Origin: Aeromicrobium endophyticum
Lineage (GTDB): Bacteria; Actinomycetota; Actinomycetes; Propionibacteriales; Nocardioidaceae
Direction of reading: 5' to 3'
NCBI RefSeq assembly: GCF_003586285.1
Contig: NZ_QUBR01000002.1
Location: 1,426,001 to 1,490,000 of the forward strand
Length of the DNA stretch: 64,000 nucleotides
Shown here: piece by piece, positions 8,415 to 17,277 of the stretch
Layout of the letters: each line of letters opens with the position of its first letter
Position numbering within the stretch: position 1 is the stretch's first letter
Position numbers and translations under genes: made by a program
The notes under the pieces: generated by a model
What the model was told of the DNA's origin: nothing
What the model saw: the letters and a program-made list of their open reading frames with translations, nothing else
Database searches by the model: none

Positions 8415-9529
8415 TGATCACCGCTCTCACGGCCGGCGCCCTGCTCGTCCCCGCGCCCGCCCAGGCCGCGGCACGCGTCAGCGTCACGAACGCCCAGGGC
8501 TCCGCCACGGTCGACCCGAGCGGTGCCACCACCATCCGGGTCAGCGGCTCGGGCTTCCAGTCGATCAAGGGCGGCCATGGCGGCATCTACGTCTTCTTCG
8601 GCACCGTCAAGGGCACCTGGCAGCCCAGCAAGGGCGGCCAGGTCGGCAACAACTACAGCTATGTGCCTGACAGCGAGAGCAAGAACAACCAGGGCTACCA
8701 GCGGTTCGTGGCCTTTCCCGGCAGCGACACCGCCGACGCCGCCAACGGCGGGACGATCAAGGCCGACGGCACGTGGTCGACCGAGATGACCGTGCCCGGC
8801 GCACTGTTCAAGACCGTCGACCGCGCGGGCAGGTCGGTGACGATCGACTGCACCAAGGTCACCTGCGGCGTCATGACGATCGGCGCCCACGGGGTCAAGA
8901 ACGCGAGGAACGAGACCTTCACGCCCGTGTCGTTCAAGGCCGCGGCGACCGGCCAGGCGCCCGCCGCGCAGCCGAGCACGGCGGCCCCCGCGACCGGCAG
9001 CGGTGCCGTCGCGGCCCCCTCGGCCCAGGCGCCCGCCCCGAGCCCGACGGCTCCGGTCACCAAGGCGGCCGACGCGGCCGCCGCCGTCGACCCCGGCACC
9101 GCGGTCGTGGGCCGTGTCCTGTCGTTCACCGGAGCCGGCTTCAGCCCGGGCGAGCAGGTCGTGGCGACCCTCGACGACGGACGCGCCGCGGTCGGCCCCC
9201 TCAGCGCGGGCCCGTCCGGCGAGATCGCCGGCGTCCTGCAGCTGCCGGCCGGCACCGCGGCGGGCACCCACGTGCTGCGCCTGACGGGGGCGGCCTCCGG
9301 CGCCACTCCGAAGGTCAACTTCCCGATCGCCGCCGATCCGGCCGCGGCGGCGGACGCCTCGGACGACGACGGACCGGCGGCCTGGCTGCCCTGGGCCTTC
9401 CTGGCCCTGGCCGTCATCGCCCTGCTGATCGCGGTGACGTTCGCGACGATGCGGGTGCGCGCGATCCGCCGCACGCGCAGGTCGTCGGTCGACGCCGCAC
9501 CGACGGCAGGAGCAGCCCATGCGGTCTGA
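8393..9529 (+). CDS. Membrane-anchored extracellular Ig-like protein of the haem locus
   Basis: A 378-residue protein with a signal peptide (MRIRALLMITALTAGALLVPAPAQA). A beta-rich domain containing KGGHGGIYVFFGTVKGTWQPSKGG and DCTKVTCGVMTIGAHGVKN (two Cys close together) follows. A Pro/Ala-rich linker and a second Ig-like segment (LSFTGAGFSPGEQVVATLDDGRA) lead to one C-terminal membrane helix (WAFLALAVIALLIAVTFATM) with a basic cytoplasmic tail. I do not recognise a named family. Position inside the hmu operon and the surface topology suggest a role in holding or relaying haem at the cell surface, which is inference. The next gene begins within its last codons. Confidence 0.75.
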   Translation: MRIRALLMITALTAGALLVPAPAQAAARVSVTNAQGSATVDPSGATTIRVSGSGFQSIKGGHGGIYVFFGTVKGTWQPSKGGQVGNNYSYVPDSESKNNQGYQRFVAFPGSDTADAANGGTIKADGTWSTEMTVPGALFKTVDRAGRSVTIDCTKVTCGVMTIGAHGVKNARNETFTPVSFKAAATGQAPAAQPSTAAPATGSGAVAAPSAQAPAPSPTAPVTKAADAAAAVDPGTAVVGRVLSFTGAGFSPGEQVVATLDDGRAAVGPLSAGPSGEIAGVLQLPAGTAAGTHVLRLTGAASGATPKVNFPIAADPAAAADASDDDGPAAWLPWAFLALAVIALLIAVTFATMRVRAIRRTRRSSVDAAPTAGAAHAV

Positions 9530-10880
9530 GATCCGCACCGCCCTGGCGGTGCTCGTCACCTCCGCCGTGCTCCTGGGCTCGGCCACGATGGCGCTGGCCG
9601 CCGATGGCGATCCCGGTACGCCCGGCCCGATCGCGTCGGAGCCCGCCAGCCCCTCCACGTCGGCCCCTACCTCCGAGCCGACGCCCTCGCCATCGTCCGA
9701 GCCGACAGACGCCCCGACGTCCGAGCCGACAGACACGCCGACGACTCCTGCGCCGACCACCCCACCGGTACCGACCGGCGCGTTCTCCGTCTCCGATGCG
9801 CAGCTGCGCTGGGGGCTCAACGACGAGTCCAACAACAAGGCCTTCGCGCCCGGCACGTTCAACTTCTTCTCGGCCGGCAAGATCGCCGACCCGGGCAAGG
9901 GCAACACCAAGCTCACGTCGGCGGGCTGGAAGCAGACCGACGGACACGTCGCCATCAAGAAGTACCTGAAGGGCTCCTGGACGCCGGCGACGTGGGCGGG
10001 GCTGCAGACCGACACCGAGGGCAGGACCATGACCAGCACCAACGGCCCGTTCAGCGGTCACGAGGTCGTCATCGGCGGCGGTACCGGCACGGTCGATCCG
10101 ACGAAGGGGTCGGCGACGATCCGGTGGAGCGGCTCGTTCACGGTGCTCTACTACTCGGGCTACAGCTTCTTCTACGTGACCGATCCGCAGCTCACCGTCG
10201 CGAACGGCATCGGCACCCTCACCGCCACGCTCAGCGGCTACGGCTCGTCGATGGACGACCTCTCACAGTGGAAACCGGTCGCGCCCCAGCCCGGCGTCGT
10301 CCTCGCCGACCTCCGCACAGTCGATCTCTCGGCTGACCTCGGGTTCTCGGTGACCCCCGAATACAGGGGAGTCGACGCCCCTGAAGGCTCCGTCCAGACC
10401 AAGAGCTCGCCCGACTGGGGGTCGTTCCCGAAGACGTTCGTCGCCTTCCAGAACGCGTCCGGCACCGGCTCGTACTGGTACTCCAGCGGCGGCGCCGCCG
10501 ACGCCCACAAGGTCGCCAAGCCGGTGACCGTCAGCTACGCCGCGGGCTCACCCCTCACGGTCAAGCCGCCGGTCACTCAGCGCAAGAAGTCGTCCGGCTC
10601 GGGCCCCGGCGCCGACCGTCCGCTGGCCCAGCCCGTGCAGCCGGCCACCGCGCCCGCGTCGCCGCTTGCGCTGCCTGCCCCGGTGGCCCCCGAGGCGGTG
10701 CTGGGCGCCGCGCCGGTGCTCCAGACCCGGCCCGTCTCGGCCGTCCACGGACTGCGAGCCGCTCCCGACCGGTCGACCGACACCACCGGCGTCTGGATCC
10801 TCGGCGGTGCTCTGCTCGCCGCCTCCGCCCTCGTGGGCGTCGCACCCTTCGTCTACTCCGCCACCCGAACCGAAAGGTAG
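9519..10880 (+). CDS. Membrane-anchored HtaA-domain protein (haem-binding candidate)
   Basis: A 453-residue protein with a signal peptide, a Ser/Pro/Thr spacer (EPTPSPSSEPTDAPTSEPTD) and an HtaA-type domain from about residue 85 to 345. Its landmarks are SDAQLRWGLNDESNNKAF, GSATIRWSGSFTVLYYSGY, TDPQLTV and GTGSYWYSSGG. A Pro-rich stretch then leads to a C-terminal transmembrane helix (WILGGALLAASALVGVAPFVY). HtaA domains of corynebacteria bind haem at the surface and pass it to HmuT. The GH motif that carries the His ligand in classical HtaA repeats is replaced here by a Tyr-rich segment (LYYSGYSFFY). Its start overlaps the preceding gene by 11 bp. Confidence 0.78.
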   Translation: MRSEIRTALAVLVTSAVLLGSATMALAADGDPGTPGPIASEPASPSTSAPTSEPTPSPSSEPTDAPTSEPTDTPTTPAPTTPPVPTGAFSVSDAQLRWGLNDESNNKAFAPGTFNFFSAGKIADPGKGNTKLTSAGWKQTDGHVAIKKYLKGSWTPATWAGLQTDTEGRTMTSTNGPFSGHEVVIGGGTGTVDPTKGSATIRWSGSFTVLYYSGYSFFYVTDPQLTVANGIGTLTATLSGYGSSMDDLSQWKPVAPQPGVVLADLRTVDLSADLGFSVTPEYRGVDAPEGSVQTKSSPDWGSFPKTFVAFQNASGTGSYWYSSGGAADAHKVAKPVTVSYAAGSPLTVKPPVTQRKKSSGSGPGADRPLAQPVQPATAPASPLALPAPVAPEAVLGAAPVLQTRPVSAVHGLRAAPDRSTDTTGVWILGGALLAASALVGVAPFVYSATRTER

Positions 10881-10882
10881 TC

Positions 10883-12166
10883 ATGTCCCTCACCACTCGA
10901 ACCCGTCGCGGGCTCGCTGGCGCGATCGCGACCGTCCTCGCCTCCAGCGGTCTCATCGCCCTCGCCTCACCCTCGCAGGCGGCCCCGCAGGACGTCACCG
11001 ACGCCTCGCTGGTCTGGAACCTCAACGACGAGCAGGGCGGTGGCGCATTCGCCGGCGGCTGCAACTTCTTGTCGGCCGGCACGGCCGGCAACACCCAGTC
11101 GAGCCGGATGTGGACCGCCGCCGACGGCTTCTACAAGGCCATCGACGGCAACGTCCGCATCGAGAAGCCCGGACGGACGAGCCCGTGGGTCACCCCCATC
11201 TGGCAAACCAAGTGCCTCGACAGGAACGGCACGGCCGTCTCGGCGTCGAACGCCGCATCGAAGACCGAGAACCGCGTTCGTCTCTCCGCCGGAACGGGCT
11301 CCTTCGACGCTTCGGACGGATCGGGCACGATCAGCTGGACGGGCTCCTTCACCTCGGCGTTCTACGGCGGCATGACCTACTGGACGGCGACCAACCCGAA
11401 GCTGGTCGTCCTTCCGAACGACACCGCGACGCTGACGGCCGACCTGAGCGGCTACGGCGCCGCCTCCAGCCAGGACCCGGGCGCCGACCCCACCAAATGG
11501 GAGACGCTCGCACCCCGCACCGTCACGCTGGCCACGTTCACCGAGGCCAACATCACCGCGAACGGCTTCACGGGCACGACCGCCTACCGGGGCGTGCCGG
11601 TCGAGACCGGCACCGGCACCGCGCAGAACACGACCGTCTCCGGCTGGGGCTCGTTCCCCCAGCAGTTCGTCGACTTCCAGAAGCAGACCGGCCAGTCGTC
11701 CTACTGGTACAGCTCGGGCGGTCCGCGTGACGCAGCCAAGCCGGCAGGCCCGGTCTCCGTCACCTTCGGCACCCCGGAGCCCCTGCCGGCCGACACCGCG
11801 CCGATCGTCGTCACCCCCACGCCGACCCCGACGCCCGCTCCCGCTCCGGCGCCCGCGCCGGCGGTCAAGGCCGGCACAGCCAAGCCCGTCGTCAAGGTCT
11901 CGAAGCGCCCGACGAGCAAGAAGGCAGGCAAGGCGACGATCACCGTGAGGTCCACGGCATCGGGCACCAAGCCGTCCGGTCGGGCCCGGGTGACGATCAC
12001 GAAGGGCAAGAGCAAGAAGACCGTCACGGTGACCATCAAGAACGGCAAGGCCACGGTCAAGCTTCCCAAGCTCAAGAAGGGGACCTGGAAGCTGCGCATC
12101 GCCTACGCCGGCAGCACGACGCAGGCCCCCGCGACGTCCAAGACCTACAAGGTCAAGTCCTCCTAG
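10883..12166 (+). CDS. Secreted HtaA-domain protein with basic Ig-like tail
   Basis: A 427-residue secreted protein that begins two bases after the previous stop. After a signal peptide comes an HtaA-like domain closely resembling that of its neighbour (DASLVWNLNDEQGGGAF, GTISWTGSFTSAFYGGMTYW, GQSSYWYSSGG). A Thr-Pro/Ala-Pro linker and a Lys-rich Ig-like repeat (KRPTSKKAGKATITV, GKATVKLPKLKKGTWKLRIAYAG) end the chain. There is no membrane helix, so it is released or held by wall interactions of the basic tail. Like the preceding protein it lacks an obvious His at the classical HtaA axial position. The pair looks like a tandem duplication with divergent anchoring. Confidence 0.78.
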   Translation: MSLTTRTRRGLAGAIATVLASSGLIALASPSQAAPQDVTDASLVWNLNDEQGGGAFAGGCNFLSAGTAGNTQSSRMWTAADGFYKAIDGNVRIEKPGRTSPWVTPIWQTKCLDRNGTAVSASNAASKTENRVRLSAGTGSFDASDGSGTISWTGSFTSAFYGGMTYWTATNPKLVVLPNDTATLTADLSGYGAASSQDPGADPTKWETLAPRTVTLATFTEANITANGFTGTTAYRGVPVETGTGTAQNTTVSGWGSFPQQFVDFQKQTGQSSYWYSSGGPRDAAKPAGPVSVTFGTPEPLPADTAPIVVTPTPTPTPAPAPAPAPAVKAGTAKPVVKVSKRPTSKKAGKATITVRSTASGTKPSGRARVTITKGKSKKTVTVTIKNGKATVKLPKLKKGTWKLRIAYAGSTTQAPATSKTYKVKSS

Positions 12167-12227
12167 GTCGCGACTCCCTGATTTCCCCCCACCCCGGTCA
12201 CCCGCCGGGCTTCCTGAAAGGCACCAC

Positions 12228-13286
12228 ATGTCCATCACCATCGCGCGGCGCGCCGCAGCCGGCCTCGTCTCCGCGGCCGTCGTCACGTCGGGGCTCGCCC
12301 TGGCCGCCCCGGCTCAGGCCGCAGACGTCGCCACACCGTCGCTGACCTGGAAGATCTCGAGCTATGCCGCCGTCGAGGGCGACCGCGGCCAGCTCGCCGA
12401 CCACTCCGTCGCAGGAGGGGCCGTCGAGACGGACCGCACCGTGACGTTCCCGAACGGCGTCGGCTCGGTCGACCCGACGACCGGCATCGCCTCGGTGACC
12501 TACGCCGGCTCCATCACGATGGGCGGCCACGACCAGTACGCCATCACGATCGCCAAGCCGACGGTGTCGGTCGACGCGGCCGGCAAGGGAACCATCTCCG
12601 CCGACGTGTCGTGGACGCTCAGCGTGCCCACCCCCACCGCTGGTGGCCCCACCCGCGTCAACCTCACGACGTTCGACACCGCCGCTGCCGGCGCCGACTG
12701 GACGACCAGCGGCGCCCTGCGCTCACTGACCAAGACGCCCCGATGGGCCGGCGTGCAGACGCCGTTCACCGACACCGCGGCGTCGGACGCAGCGGGATAC
12801 GGCACCACCGCCGGTCGGCCGACCGAGGGCAAGAGCTGGGACCCGGCCTTCGTCGCCCTGCTCAAGCCGTCCGGAGCAGGCGCGTTCTTCTACCAGACGT
12901 CGAACACCAACGACACCAAGGCGCCGTCGCCGTTCACGGCGACCGCCGAGGCCAAGATCGCCCCGAAGCCGGCCGCCAAGCCGGTCAAGATCGCGTCGAT
13001 CAAGCGCGTCAGCACCACGAAGCCGACGACCAGGAAGACCGGCACGACCACTGTCACCGTGACGTCGTCGACCGGCGCCGCCGTCACCGGCCAGGTCAAG
13101 GTCACGTTCAAGCAGAAGGGCCAGAAGACCAAGACGAAGACCGCCTACCTGTCGGCCGGCACGCGCGTCCTCACGGTCCCGAAGCTCGCCAGGGGCAAGT
13201 GGACGGTCTCCGTCAAGTACCTCGGCAACGCGGCCTTCGCGCGCACCGCCACGGTCGACGCCGGAGCGTTCCGCGTCATCAAGTAA
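12228..13286 (+). CDS. Secreted HtaA-like protein with basic Ig-like tail, His retained
   Basis: A 352-residue secreted protein and the last gene of the haem-uptake run. A signal peptide is followed by a shorter HtaA-like domain ([37 protein letters not shown]) and the same Lys-rich Ig-like tail as its neighbour ([37 protein letters not shown]). His101 in MGGHDQY falls where the haem-ligand His sits in the classical FTGH motif. It is the only one of the three HtaA-like proteins here that keeps it, judged by manual alignment from memory. A 61-bp gap precedes it, and a strong hairpin terminator follows at 13302. Confidence 0.75.
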   Translation: MSITIARRAAAGLVSAAVVTSGLALAAPAQAADVATPSLTWKISSYAAVEGDRGQLADHSVAGGAVETDRTVTFPNGVGSVDPTTGIASVTYAGSITMGGHDQYAITIAKPTVSVDAAGKGTISADVSWTLSVPTPTAGGPTRVNLTTFDTAAAGADWTTSGALRSLTKTPRWAGVQTPFTDTAASDAAGYGTTAGRPTEGKSWDPAFVALLKPSGAGAFFYQTSNTNDTKAPSPFTATAEAKIAPKPAAKPVKIASIKRVSTTKPTTRKTGTTTVTVTSSTGAAVTGQVKVTFKQKGQKTKTKTAYLSAGTRVLTVPKLARGKWTVSVKYLGNAAFARTATVDAGAFRVIK

Positions 13287-13301
13287 CACCAACGCACGCA
13301 G

Positions 13302-13331
13302 CGGCCCGACCACGACGACGTGGTCGGGCCG
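13302..13331. terminator. Strong hairpin terminator of the haem operon
   Basis: CGGCCCGACCACG (13302-13314) pairs perfectly with 13319-13331 around a 4-nt loop, giving a 13-bp stem 15 bp after the last haem-locus stop codon. There is no U-tract, as is common in actinobacteria. It lies between convergent transcripts and may serve both. Confidence 0.8.
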
Positions 13332-13351
13332 TCGTGCGTCCGACGGCCACC

Positions 13352-13431
13352 CGAGTGGCGCGAACCGGGTCGCGAGTGGCGCAGTCCTGCGCGACACGCC
13401 GTCCCAGAATCGCGGAACTGCGCCACTCGCG
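13352..13431. repeat. Intergenic direct-plus-inverted word repeat (CGAGTGGCGC family)
   Basis: CGAGTGGCGCGAAC begins at 13352. The related CGCGAGTGGCGCAGT is at 13371-13385 and its exact 15-bp reverse complement at 13417-13431, separated by 31 bp. The element occupies the gap between convergent genes, after a separate terminator. Organisation (two direct word copies, then an inverted copy) is the same as at 4455-4524 and 40333-40415, although the word itself differs. It may be a mobile palindromic repeat or a bidirectional terminator. Confidence 0.6.
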
Positions 13432-13473
13432 GGGCGGGCGGGGGTGGGCGGCGCTGGCGGGCGGCGGGCGGGG

Positions 13474-14034
13474 TCAGGCGCCGAGGGCACGCAGGACGTA
13501 CTGCTCGACCGCGGTGGGGGTGGCGCGACGCGTGGCCAGCGACGAGTGCACCAGGGCCATCGTCGAGGCGACGTCGTCGATCGCGAACTCCCCCGCCGCG
13601 ATCCCGTCGTCGATGATCGTGCGGAGCACCGACTCGACCGCCACGACGTGCTCGCGGATCTCGGCGATCGACTCGCGCGACAGCATCGCGTACAGCTCGG
13701 GCCCGAAGCCGAAGTGGAACTCGTCCGACGAGCTGACGTGCTCGCGGATGTAGATGCGCATCGCGTCGGCCGGCCCCGTGGCACCCGCGAGCGCCTGGCC
13801 GAGCCGGTCGAGGTAGCGGTCGGTCTCGGCGCTCGCGAACGCGACGACGACGGCGTCCTTGTCGGCGAAGTGGTTGTAGATCGCGGTGCGACCGATGCCG
13901 GCCTGCGCGGCCAGGTCGGCCATCGACAGGGCGTCGAACGACCGCTCCGCCAGCAGCGACGTGAGGGCGTCGAAGACCCGGCGGCGGGTCTGCTCGCGGT
14001 GCTGCTCGAGCGAGCCACCAATGATCTTCGGCAT
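13474..14034 (-). CDS. TetR/AcrR-family transcriptional regulator
   Basis: A 186-residue protein with an N-terminal helix-turn-helix ([30 protein letters not shown]) and an all-helical ligand domain. The ATG at 14034 is chosen because TACATT lies exactly 6 nt before it, the pattern of leaderless genes in this window; long upstream extensions are shadows of punA. It diverges from the punA operon across only 18 bp, which contain an imperfect palindrome, so it probably represses itself and punA. The ligand is not evident. It converges with the haem operon, but no operator is visible there. Confidence 0.88.
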   Translation of the reverse strand: MPKIIGGSLEQHREQTRRRVFDALTSLLAERSFDALSMADLAAQAGIGRTAIYNHFADKDAVVVAFASAETDRYLDRLGQALAGATGPADAMRIYIREHVSSSDEFHFGFGPELYAMLSRESIAEIREHVVAVESVLRTIIDDGIAAGEFAIDDVASTMALVHSSLATRRATPTAVEQYVLRALGA

Positions 14035-14051
14035 TGTCGTAATGTACGGCA
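14035..14051. promoter_or_regulatory. Overlapping divergent leaderless promoters with palindromic operator
   Basis: TGTCGTAATGTACGGCA is an imperfect palindrome (TG.CGTA/TACG.CA) that fills the gap between the two start codons. Rightward, TAATGT (14040-14045) is 7 nt before the punA GTG. Leftward, TACATT is 6 nt before the tetR ATG. The two -10 hexamers largely overlap on opposite strands, so both promoters cannot easily be occupied at once and one bound TetR dimer would block both. Confidence 0.6.
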
Positions 14052-14052
14052 G

Positions 14053-14844
14053 GTGACCTCCTCCGAACTTGCCCGACAGGCCGCCGACGCCCTCCGTGAA
14101 CGCACCGGCGGTGGCGATCACGACATCGCTCTCGTGATGGGGTCCGGATGGCTGCCTGCCGCCGACGCGCTGGGCACGGCCGAGCACGAGGTCCCCCTCG
14201 CCGAGCTGCCCGGCTTCAGCGCCCCCGCCGTCCAAGGCCATGGCGGCACCGTCCGCTCGGTGCGACTCGGCGACAAGCGCCTGCTGATCTTCCTCGGCCG
14301 CACGCACTTCTACGAGGGCAAGGGCGTGGCCGCCGTCGTGCACGGCGTGCGCACCGCCGCCGCTGCCGGCGTCAAGACCCTCGTGCTCACCAACGGCTGC
14401 GGCGGGCTCAACCCGGCCTGGTCGCCCGGCACCCCGGTGCTGATCAGCGACCACATCAACATGACCGCCACCTCGCCGCTCGAGGGAGCGCACTTCGTCG
14501 ACCTCACCGACCTGTACTCCAGCCGTCTCCGCGCACTGTGCAAGCAGGCCGACCCCAGCCTCGACGAGGGCGTCTACGTGCAGCTTCCGGGGCCCCACTA
14601 CGAGACGCCCGCCGAGATCGGCATGGTCCGCGCCATCGGCGGCGACCTGGTCGGCATGTCCACGACGCTCGAGGCCATCGCCGCCCGCGCCGCGGGCCTG
14701 GAGGTGCTCGGCATCTCGCTGGTCACCAACGCCGCGGCCGGCATGACCGGCGAGCCCCTCAACCACGAGGAGGTGCTCGAGGCCGGACGGTCGGCGGCCA
14801 CCCGCATGGGCAGCCTCCTCGGCGACATCCTGCCGCGCATCTGA
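14053..14844 (+). CDS. punA: Purine nucleoside phosphorylase (PNP/MTAP family)
   Basis: A 263-residue protein of the trimeric PNP family, which splits purine nucleosides with phosphate into base and ribose 1-phosphate. Motifs seen are [14 protein letters not shown], the phosphate-site [38 protein letters not shown] (aromatic/Glu of the base site) and [20 protein letters not shown] with the base-contacting Asn. The GTG start has no ribosome binding site and follows TAATGT by 7 nt. It leads an operon with an SDR-type epimerase and a phosphohexomutase, an order shared with deoD-pmmB of M. tuberculosis (recalled). The epimerase start overlaps its stop. Confidence 0.92.
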   Translation: MTSSELARQAADALRERTGGGDHDIALVMGSGWLPAADALGTAEHEVPLAELPGFSAPAVQGHGGTVRSVRLGDKRLLIFLGRTHFYEGKGVAAVVHGVRTAAAAGVKTLVLTNGCGGLNPAWSPGTPVLISDHINMTATSPLEGAHFVDLTDLYSSRLRALCKQADPSLDEGVYVQLPGPHYETPAEIGMVRAIGGDLVGMSTTLEAIAARAAGLEVLGISLVTNAAAGMTGEPLNHEEVLEAGRSAATRMGSLLGDILPRI

Positions 14845-15629
14845 TGAAGGTGCTCGTCACGGGTGCCGCGGGCTCGATCGGTCGCGCGCTCGGACGTGGG
14901 CTGCCCGGCCTCGGGCACGAGCTGCGCGGCCTCGACCTCGTGAGCGAGCCCGCGGCGGGCTACGAGCACGACTGGGTCGTCGGCGACTGCCTCGACCCGA
15001 GCACCGCCGATGCCGCCGTCCAGGGTGTCGACGCGGTGGTGCACCTCGCGGGCAATCCCGACGAGGACTCGCTGCCCGCGGCCCTCGAGTCGCACGTGCA
15101 CACCACCGCCCGTCTGCTCGAGGCGATGCTCGCGCACGGTGTCGGGCGCATCGCCTACGCCAGCAGCAACCACGCGGTCGGGCGCACGCCCAGCGGCAGC
15201 GAGCTCACGACGGCGGTCCGGCCTCGGCCCGACACGTTCTACGGCACCGCGAAGGTCGCCGCCGAGGCTCTGCTGAGCCTCTACGTCGACCGCTTCGACC
15301 TCGGTGCCGTGGCGATGCGCATCGGCACGTTCGCCGACGCCCCCGAGACCGTCCGACAGCTCTCGACCTGGCTCTCGCCCGACGACGCGGTGCGGATGGT
15401 CGACGCCGCGATCAACCATCCTGCTCCGGGGTACACGGTCGTCAACGGCATCAGTGCCAACACCCGGGGCTGGTGGGACCTCACGCCCGGCCGGTCGATC
15501 GGCTTCGACCCCCAGGACGACGCCGAGGGCTACGCCACGTCGATCCAGACCCGCCCCGAGGACGACGTGGAGAACGCCTTCGTCGGCGGTCCGCACGTGA
15601 CGTCCGACTTTGTCCGATCCGCCTTCTGA
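14844..15629 (+). CDS. NAD(P)-dependent sugar epimerase/dehydrogenase (extended SDR)
   Basis: A 261-residue extended short-chain dehydrogenase. The N-terminal dinucleotide motif is VTGAAGSIG; VVHLAGNP follows, and the catalytic pair appears as YASSNHAVG and YGTAKVAAE (Tyr-xxx-Lys). Length and the SSNHAVG/YGTAK pattern resemble uronate dehydrogenases and related NAD-dependent sugar oxidoreductases, but the substrate cannot be fixed. The ATG overlaps the punA stop by one base (TGATG). It would work on a soluble sugar in the cytoplasm. Confidence 0.82.
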   Translation: MKVLVTGAAGSIGRALGRGLPGLGHELRGLDLVSEPAAGYEHDWVVGDCLDPSTADAAVQGVDAVVHLAGNPDEDSLPAALESHVHTTARLLEAMLAHGVGRIAYASSNHAVGRTPSGSELTTAVRPRPDTFYGTAKVAAEALLSLYVDRFDLGAVAMRIGTFADAPETVRQLSTWLSPDDAVRMVDAAINHPAPGYTVVNGISANTRGWWDLTPGRSIGFDPQDDAEGYATSIQTRPEDDVENAFVGGPHVTSDFVRSAF

Positions 15630-15640
15630 AGGGACCCACC

Positions 15641-17275
15641 GTGACCGACGACCTCCTCACCCGAGCGCAGGACTGGCTGAGCCAGGACCCCGACCCGGTC
15701 ACGCGCGACGAGCTCCAGGCGCTCATCGACGCGGGCGACACCGACGCCCTGCAGGACCGCTTCTCGCAGCGTCTGCAGTTCGGCACCGCCGGGCTCCGCG
15801 GCGCGCTGGGCGCAGGTCCCAACCGCATGAACCGCGTGATCGTCGCGCAGGCCGCGGCCGGGCTGGCCGCCTACCTGCTCGAGCACGGCACGCGCGGCGA
15901 CACCGGCAGGCCGAGCGTCGTGGTCGGCTACGACGCCCGCCACAACTCCGACGTGTTCGCCCGTGACACGGCCGAGATCATGGAGGCCGCCGGCGTGCAC
16001 GCCTTCCTTCTGCCGACCCACCTGCCGACGCCCGTGCTGGCCTTCGCGATCCGCCACCTCGGGTGCAGCGCCGGCGTCATGGTCACGGCCTCGCACAACC
16101 CGCCGGAGGACAACGGCTACAAGGTCTACCTCGACGACTCGAGCCAGATCGTGCCGCCCGCCGACGCCGACATCTCGGCGGCGATCGACGCCGTCGGCCG
16201 GGTCGACCAGATGCCCCGCAGCGACGCCTACGAGGTGCTGGGCGACGACGTCGCGCGCGCCTACGTCGACGCGGTCGTCGCCCTGCCCGGCGACGGCCCC
16301 CGCGACGTCGTGGCGGTCTACACGCCGATGCACGGCGTGGGTCGCGACACCCTCGTCGAGGCGGTGGCGCGCATCGGGTTCCCGCCGCTGCACGTCGTCC
16401 GCGAGCAGGGCGACCCCGATCCAGACTTCCCGACCGTCGCCTTCCCCAACCCCGAGGAGCCCGGCGCGATGGACCTCGCGCTCAAGCTGGCATCCGAGGT
16501 CGCGGCCGACGTCATCGTCGCCAACGACCCCGACGCCGACCGGTGCGCCGTCGGCGTCCGCGAGGGCGAGTCGTACCGCATGCTGACGGGCGACCAGGTC
16601 GGTGTACTGCTGGCCGACTTCCTGCTGCGCCGCGGTGTCGAGGGCACGTACGGATCGTCGATCGTGTCGTCCGACCTGCTCGGTCGCCAGGCTGCGGCCT
16701 TCGGACAGCCGTGGGAGCAGACGCTGACCGGCTTCAAGTGGCTCGGCAAGATCCCGACGCTGGTCTTCGGCTACGAGGAGGCACTGGGCTACAGCGTCGC
16801 GCCCGACATCGCGCGCGACAAGGACGGCGTCTCGGCGATCGTCACGGTGCTCGAGATGGCCGCCGAGCTCAAGGCCGAGGGTCGTTCGCTGCTCGACCGG
16901 CTCGACGACATCTACCGCGAGCACGGCCTGCACGGCACCGGTCAGCTGTCGGTGCGGGTCGACGACCTGTCGATCATCGCCCGGGCCATGGACGTCCTGC
17001 GCACGTCGCCGCCGACCGAGCTCGCCGGACTCGCCGTGACGTCGGTCGACGACCTCGCGAGCGGCTACCACGGGCTGCCCCCCACCGACGGCATCCGGCT
17101 CGGGCTCGACGGTGGGGCCCGCATCATCGCGCGGCCGTCGGGCACCGAGCCCAAGCTGAAGTGCTACATCGAGGTCGTCATCGAGGTGACCGACTCGATC
17201 GAGGTGGCACGCCACGCCGCCGACGAGCAGCTCGCCGGCATCAAGGCCGATCTCGCCGAGACCCTCGGCCTCTGA
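15641..17275 (+). CDS. pmmB: Phosphomannomutase/phosphoglucomutase family enzyme
   Basis: A 544-residue alpha-D-phosphohexomutase. The phosphoserine loop is VTASHNPPEDNGYKVY, the magnesium loop is NDPDADRCAVGV, the sugar-specificity loop is GYEEALGY and the phosphate-binding loop near the C-terminus is RPSGTEPKLKCYIE. Length and neighbourhood match PmmB next to punA in mycobacteria. Members of this long subgroup can act on hexose or pentose phosphates, so conversion of the ribose 1-phosphate made by PunA to ribose 5-phosphate is a reasonable inference. The start is GTG 15641. Confidence 0.9.
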   Translation: MTDDLLTRAQDWLSQDPDPVTRDELQALIDAGDTDALQDRFSQRLQFGTAGLRGALGAGPNRMNRVIVAQAAAGLAAYLLEHGTRGDTGRPSVVVGYDARHNSDVFARDTAEIMEAAGVHAFLLPTHLPTPVLAFAIRHLGCSAGVMVTASHNPPEDNGYKVYLDDSSQIVPPADADISAAIDAVGRVDQMPRSDAYEVLGDDVARAYVDAVVALPGDGPRDVVAVYTPMHGVGRDTLVEAVARIGFPPLHVVREQGDPDPDFPTVAFPNPEEPGAMDLALKLASEVAADVIVANDPDADRCAVGVREGESYRMLTGDQVGVLLADFLLRRGVEGTYGSSIVSSDLLGRQAAAFGQPWEQTLTGFKWLGKIPTLVFGYEEALGYSVAPDIARDKDGVSAIVTVLEMAAELKAEGRSLLDRLDDIYREHGLHGTGQLSVRVDDLSIIARAMDVLRTSPPTELAGLAVTSVDDLASGYHGLPPTDGIRLGLDGGARIIARPSGTEPKLKCYIEVVIEVTDSIEVARHAADEQLAGIKADLAETLGL

Positions 17276-17277
17276 GG

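Noticed and set aside
14148-15629. A frame joining punA and epimerase regions as one 493-codon ORF
   Set aside because: The frame matches the epimerase only after 14844; before that it is out of frame with punA. The real genes overlap by one base.
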